A DNA stretch of 8,247 bases from CAJCBL01 sp035298965 (GTDB lineage: Bacteria > Verrucomicrobiota > Verrucomicrobiia > Opitutales > Opitutaceae), in NCBI GenBank assembly GCA_035298965.1, contig DATGXO010000135.1:1-8247 (forward strand). The letters are read 5' to 3'. Shown in pieces: positions 5,775 through 8,247 of the stretch; position 1 is the first letter of the stretch, and every line of letters starts with the position of its first letter. Below the pieces are notes generated by a model. That model did not search any database and had not been told where the DNA came from. It was given only the letters and a program-made list of their open reading frames with translations. Position numbers and translations under genes: made by a program.

Positions 5775-8247
5775 CTAGAGGTCGACCGACGGCCGGGTGA
5801 CGAGCTCGGCGGCGGTGAGTTCGGCGATGGCGGCGCCATCGCTTTCGCGGAGCTGCGCGGCGGGCGGCAGGAAGATCGGTGCGCCGCGCTGGAGCGGGAG
5901 GATTTCGACGGTGAGTACGGCGCCGGGCTTCAGCAGGTCGGCGTGGCGGGCGAGGCCGATCTCGAGCGGCTCGCCGTTGCAGAAATCGTCCATGATGAAC
6001 GTGTCGCCGATCTTCACCCGGGCGACGTCGCCGCGGTAATGGAGGCGCAGGAGCGGGTTGGCGGCGAGGTTGAGGTTGGCCGGGAGCTTGATCCGCCAGA
6101 CGGCGGCGGCGGCGAAGTCGGCATCGCGCGGCGCGGCGGCAACGGGTGTGGGGCAATTGCGGCCGAGCCCGATCGTGCGCGGCGGGCCGGCGGGGCGGAG
6201 GGGCTCGATGGCGACAGGCGTGGTGGTGGACGTTGGGAGGGTGACGGCGAGCGGGGCGAAAAGGCGGGACTTGAGTTGCTCTTCGACATCGAGATGGCTC
6301 CACGGATAGACGAGGAGGTGGCGGAATGAATCGGCCGTAACGTAGCGAAAGCCGCCAAGGCTTTCGTCCGGGGTTGCATGGTCGAAACTCTGGCGAGTTT
6401 CGCTACGAGGTTCGGGCGTGATGCGAAGTCGGCCGCCATCGAACGCGAGTGTCTCCGCTTTGTCGGAGAGGAAGAGCCGATCATACCCCCGCCAATTTCC
6501 GCGCCAGAGGGCGAGAGATTCGGTATCGTTTAGGAGGACGATCTGGATCTTTTCGTCGGAGATGGTGCTGAGGCGGATCGCGATGTCGGCACATGGCGTG
6601 AGGTCGCGGATGATTAGGTGGCCATTGTGCGCTGGTTTGCTCGGAGGAAAGCAACTGGCGATGCCTTTTCCCTCGAACGCGAACTCGGCGGGGATGCCGG
6701 GTGTCTCGGCGAAGACGAAGGTGCGCGTGGCGCCGTCGTCGAGAACGGTGAGCGGCTGCGCGGTGGCGTAGGCGAGGGTGACGCCGTGGCCGAGGTCGAG
6801 GTTGAACGGCCAGAGGAACGCGGCGTCGCTCGGCACAGTGACCGGCTGCGAGGGGAACGTGAGGCCGAGCGGCGCGAGCGTGAACTGCACGTTGCCCTTG
6901 GGCGGGAGCGTGCGGCCTCGTTCGTGGTTGTTCACGAAGAGGAAGCCGCGGCGGCCATCGGAGCGGGCGGACCAGCGGAGGGTCGTAAGGTCGTCGCGGC
7001 CGGCGGGGCGTTGGTCGGGGAGGGCGACGGCGGTGCGGGCGAGCGCGGCGCCGAAGCTTTGCAGGAAGAGATGGAGGCGGCGGAGGCGGTGGTACTGCGG
7101 GCGGATCTGGCCGTATTGGCCGAGCGGAGCATGGAAATCGTAGTTGAGCACCGGCAGGTCGTTCCAATACGTCATCGCCGTCGACTGGTCCTCCATGAGC
7201 GTCGAGAGACGGCCGACGGGGTTGGTGCCGCCGTGGTACATGTAGTAGCCGGGCGAGGTGCTGCCGGAGCCGAGCTTGATGAGGGTGGTCGACTCGATGT
7301 CGAGCGGGTCGACGAGGATGCGGCGGTGGTAGGCGCTCATCATGCCGCCGCCGATCTCGCAGGTGAGATAGGGGTAGCGGGCGATGTCGGGCGCGTCGCG
7401 GGTCTCGCGGCGGCCGAGGGCTTCGTTGGCTATGTTGGCGTCGGTGCGGAGCGTGGAGAAATGGAAACCGGCCCAGTAGTTGCCGGGCATGGCGGTGAGC
7501 TCGCGGTCCCAGAAGCCCTCGGCGTAGACGCCGTGGAGCGGGAGGATTTCGCCGAAGGGCAGCGGCGTTTTCAGTTCGGGCCAGCCGGTGCGGGTGTAGA
7601 GCGGGGTGTCGAGGCCGGCCTCGCGGGCGATGCGCTTGAGCGTGAGCAGGTGCTCGGCTGGGCCGCGGTATTCGTTCTCCAACTGGATGCCGATGACGGG
7701 TCCGCCATCCTTCCAGAGCAGGCCGCGGAGCTGAGCGGCGATCTGTGCGTAGAGTCTGGTGGTGCTGGCGAGATAGATGGGATCGTCGGTGCGGGCCTGG
7801 CCGCGTGCGACGAGCCAGTCGGGCAGGCCGCCGTTGCGCACCTCGCCGTGACACCATGGGCCGCAGCGAACGATGACGTGGAGACCGACTTCCTTCGTGG
7901 TCTCGACGAAGCGGCGGAGGTCGCGCGCGCCGGACCAGTTCCACTCGCCTTCGATTTCCTCGTGATGGATCCAGAAAACGTAGGTGGCGACGATGTCGAT
8001 GCCGCCGGCCTTCATTTTCAGCAGCTCGTCGCGCCATTCGACGGCGGGGTAGCGCGAGTAGTGGAACTCGCCCATGATAGGTGTCCACGGTTGGCCGTCG
8101 CGGAGCAGGCACTGGCTGTCGGCCGAGATGGTGGCGCCGGAGGGATTGGCGGCGGTGCCGAGATTGAATCCAGCTTCCGGAGCCACAGGCGGGACCAGCG
8201 TGACGGTGAGCGGCGCGGCAGCGACGGAGATGGCGGCGAGCAAGGGG
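5775..8247 (-). CDS. GH35 beta-galactosidase, 5' end outside the window
   Basis: The frame is open from a TAG at 5777-5775 to the right edge, giving at least 822 residues. The visible N-terminus (LLAAISVAAAPLTV) looks like the end of a signal peptide, so the true start lies just beyond 8247 and the enzyme is probably exported; the TTG at 8243 is unlikely to be the start. Counting from that codon, the GH35 TIM barrel shows GEFHYSRYP (58-66), the strand VIVRCGPWCHGEVRNGGLPDW (about 123-143), and IGIQLENEY (184-192) with E191 as the likely acid/base. The likely nucleophile is E296 in YLTCEIGGG, a variant setting compared with the usual Glu-aromatic motif of GH35. YYMYHGGTNP (333-342) is another family hallmark. 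The remaining 450 residues are beta-rich accessory domains, ending in a jelly-roll-like part. Family members remove terminal beta-galactose, for example from galactan side chains of pectin. Residues 613-636 are encoded by a palindromic element. Confidence 0.88.
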   Translation of the reverse strand, partial: PLLAAISVAAAPLTVTLVPPVAPEAGFNLGTAANPSGATISADSQCLLRDGQPWTPIMGEFHYSRYPAVEWRDELLKMKAGGIDIVATYVFWIHHEEIEGEWNWSGARDLRRFVETTKEVGLHVIVRCGPWCHGEVRNGGLPDWLVARGQARTDDPIYLASTTRLYAQIAAQLRGLLWKDGGPVIGIQLENEYRGPAEHLLTLKRIAREAGLDTPLYTRTGWPELKTPLPFGEILPLHGVYAEGFWDRELTAMPGNYWAGFHFSTLRTDANIANEALGRRETRDAPDIARYPYLTCEIGGGMMSAYHRRILVDPLDIESTTLIKLGSGSTSPGYYMYHGGTNPVGRLSTLMEDQSTAMTYWNDLPVLNYDFHAPLGQYGQIRPQYHRLRRLHLFLQSFGAALARTAVALPDQRPAGRDDLTTLRWSARSDGRRGFLFVNNHERGRTLPPKGNVQFTLAPLGLTFPSQPVTVPSDAAFLWPFNLDLGHGVTLAYATAQPLTVLDDGATRTFVFAETPGIPAEFAFEGKGIASCFPPSKPAHNGHLIIRDLTPCADIAIRLSTISDEKIQIVLLNDTESLALWRGNWRGYDRLFLSDKAETLAFDGGRLRITPEPRSETRQSFDHATPDESLGGFRYVTADSFRHLLVYPWSHLDVEEQLKSRLFAPLAVTLPTSTTTPVAIEPLRPAGPPRTIGLGRNCPTPVAAAPRDADFAAAAVWRIKLPANLNLAANPLLRLHYRGDVARVKIGDTFIMDDFCNGEPLEIGLARHADLLKPGAVLTVEILPLQRGAPIFLPPAAQLRESDGAAIAELTAAELVTRPSVDL
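6341..6407. repeat. Compound palindromic element inside the GH35 reading frame
   Basis: The outer arms cgtagcgaaa (6341-6350) and tttcgctacg (6398-6407) are perfect 10-bp inverted repeats. Nested in them are two perfect 8-bp hairpins, cgaaagcc/ggctttcg (6346-6353 with 6359-6366, 5-nt loop) and cgaaactc/gagtttcg (6383-6390 with 6395-6402, 4-nt loop). Thus four copies of a cgaaa/tttcg half-site alternate in orientation within 67 bp. The whole element is read through in the minus strand gene as polar residues about 613-636 of GH35, in a linker-like stretch between domains, without breaking the frame. The form resembles REP/BIME-type or small palindromic mobile elements; only this one copy is in the window, so repetitiveness in the genome is an inference. 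Confidence 0.6.

Noticed and set aside
3011..5790. The 10-mer gtcgaccgac at 3011-3020 and again at 5781-5790, near the ends of two genes
   Set aside because: It is short, GC-rich and built around a SalI-like palindrome. One copy lies after a stop and the other within the GH35 C-terminal codons, so chance is the simpler explanation.
6481..8112. 543-residue minus strand open frame in another frame of the GH35 gene
   Set aside because: Its translation is an Arg/Pro/His-rich shadow of the GH35 coding sequence, with no recognisable domain.

Overview
The window is GC-rich DNA that encodes polysaccharide-degrading enzymes with strong third-position G/C bias. The gene types are a YetA/PcRGLX-like protein, a GH105 enzyme with a long N-terminal beta-sandwich region, a Sde182-type (DUF1593) protein and a GH35 enzyme. 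This set, together with the lack of recognisable Shine-Dalgarno sequences, suggests a plant-polysaccharide-degrading Verrucomicrobiota member such as an Opitutales relative. That placement is an inference from gene content; there is no rRNA or marker gene here.

Layout from left to right: (1) the C-terminal end of a + strand protein (3-533) that resembles the alpha/alpha-toroid end of YetA/PcRGLX-type exo-rhamnogalacturonan lyases; (2) a 249-bp gap with a small dyad just after that gene; (3) a 742-residue + strand GH105-type unsaturated rhamnogalacturonyl hydrolase with an extra N-terminal half (783-3011); (4) a convergent gap with a perfect 14-bp stem hairpin, probably a shared terminator; (5) a minus strand xylose-isomerase-like TIM-barrel protein (3230-4066); (6) a 170-bp divergent intergenic region with overlapping AT-rich palindromes; (7) an exported + strand DUF1593/Sde182-like protein (4237-5730); (8) after only 44 bp, the convergent minus strand GH35 beta-galactosidase (5775 to beyond the right edge), whose reading frame contains a compound palindromic element at 6341-6407.

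Read together, the genes fit breakdown of rhamnogalacturonan I or a related pectic polymer. A lyase would leave unsaturated oligosaccharides, GH105 would remove the terminal unsaturated uronic acid, GH35 would trim galactose side chains, and the TIM-barrel protein could handle a released sugar. The + + - + - strand order means this is not one operon but a functional neighbourhood of at least four transcription units.

No tRNA, rRNA, CRISPR array, transposase or regulator gene was seen. The most unusual structures are the in-frame palindromic element inside the GH35 gene, the double-length GH105 protein, and the DUF1593 protein with a lipobox-like signal sequence. I did not find a clearly new multi-gene system.
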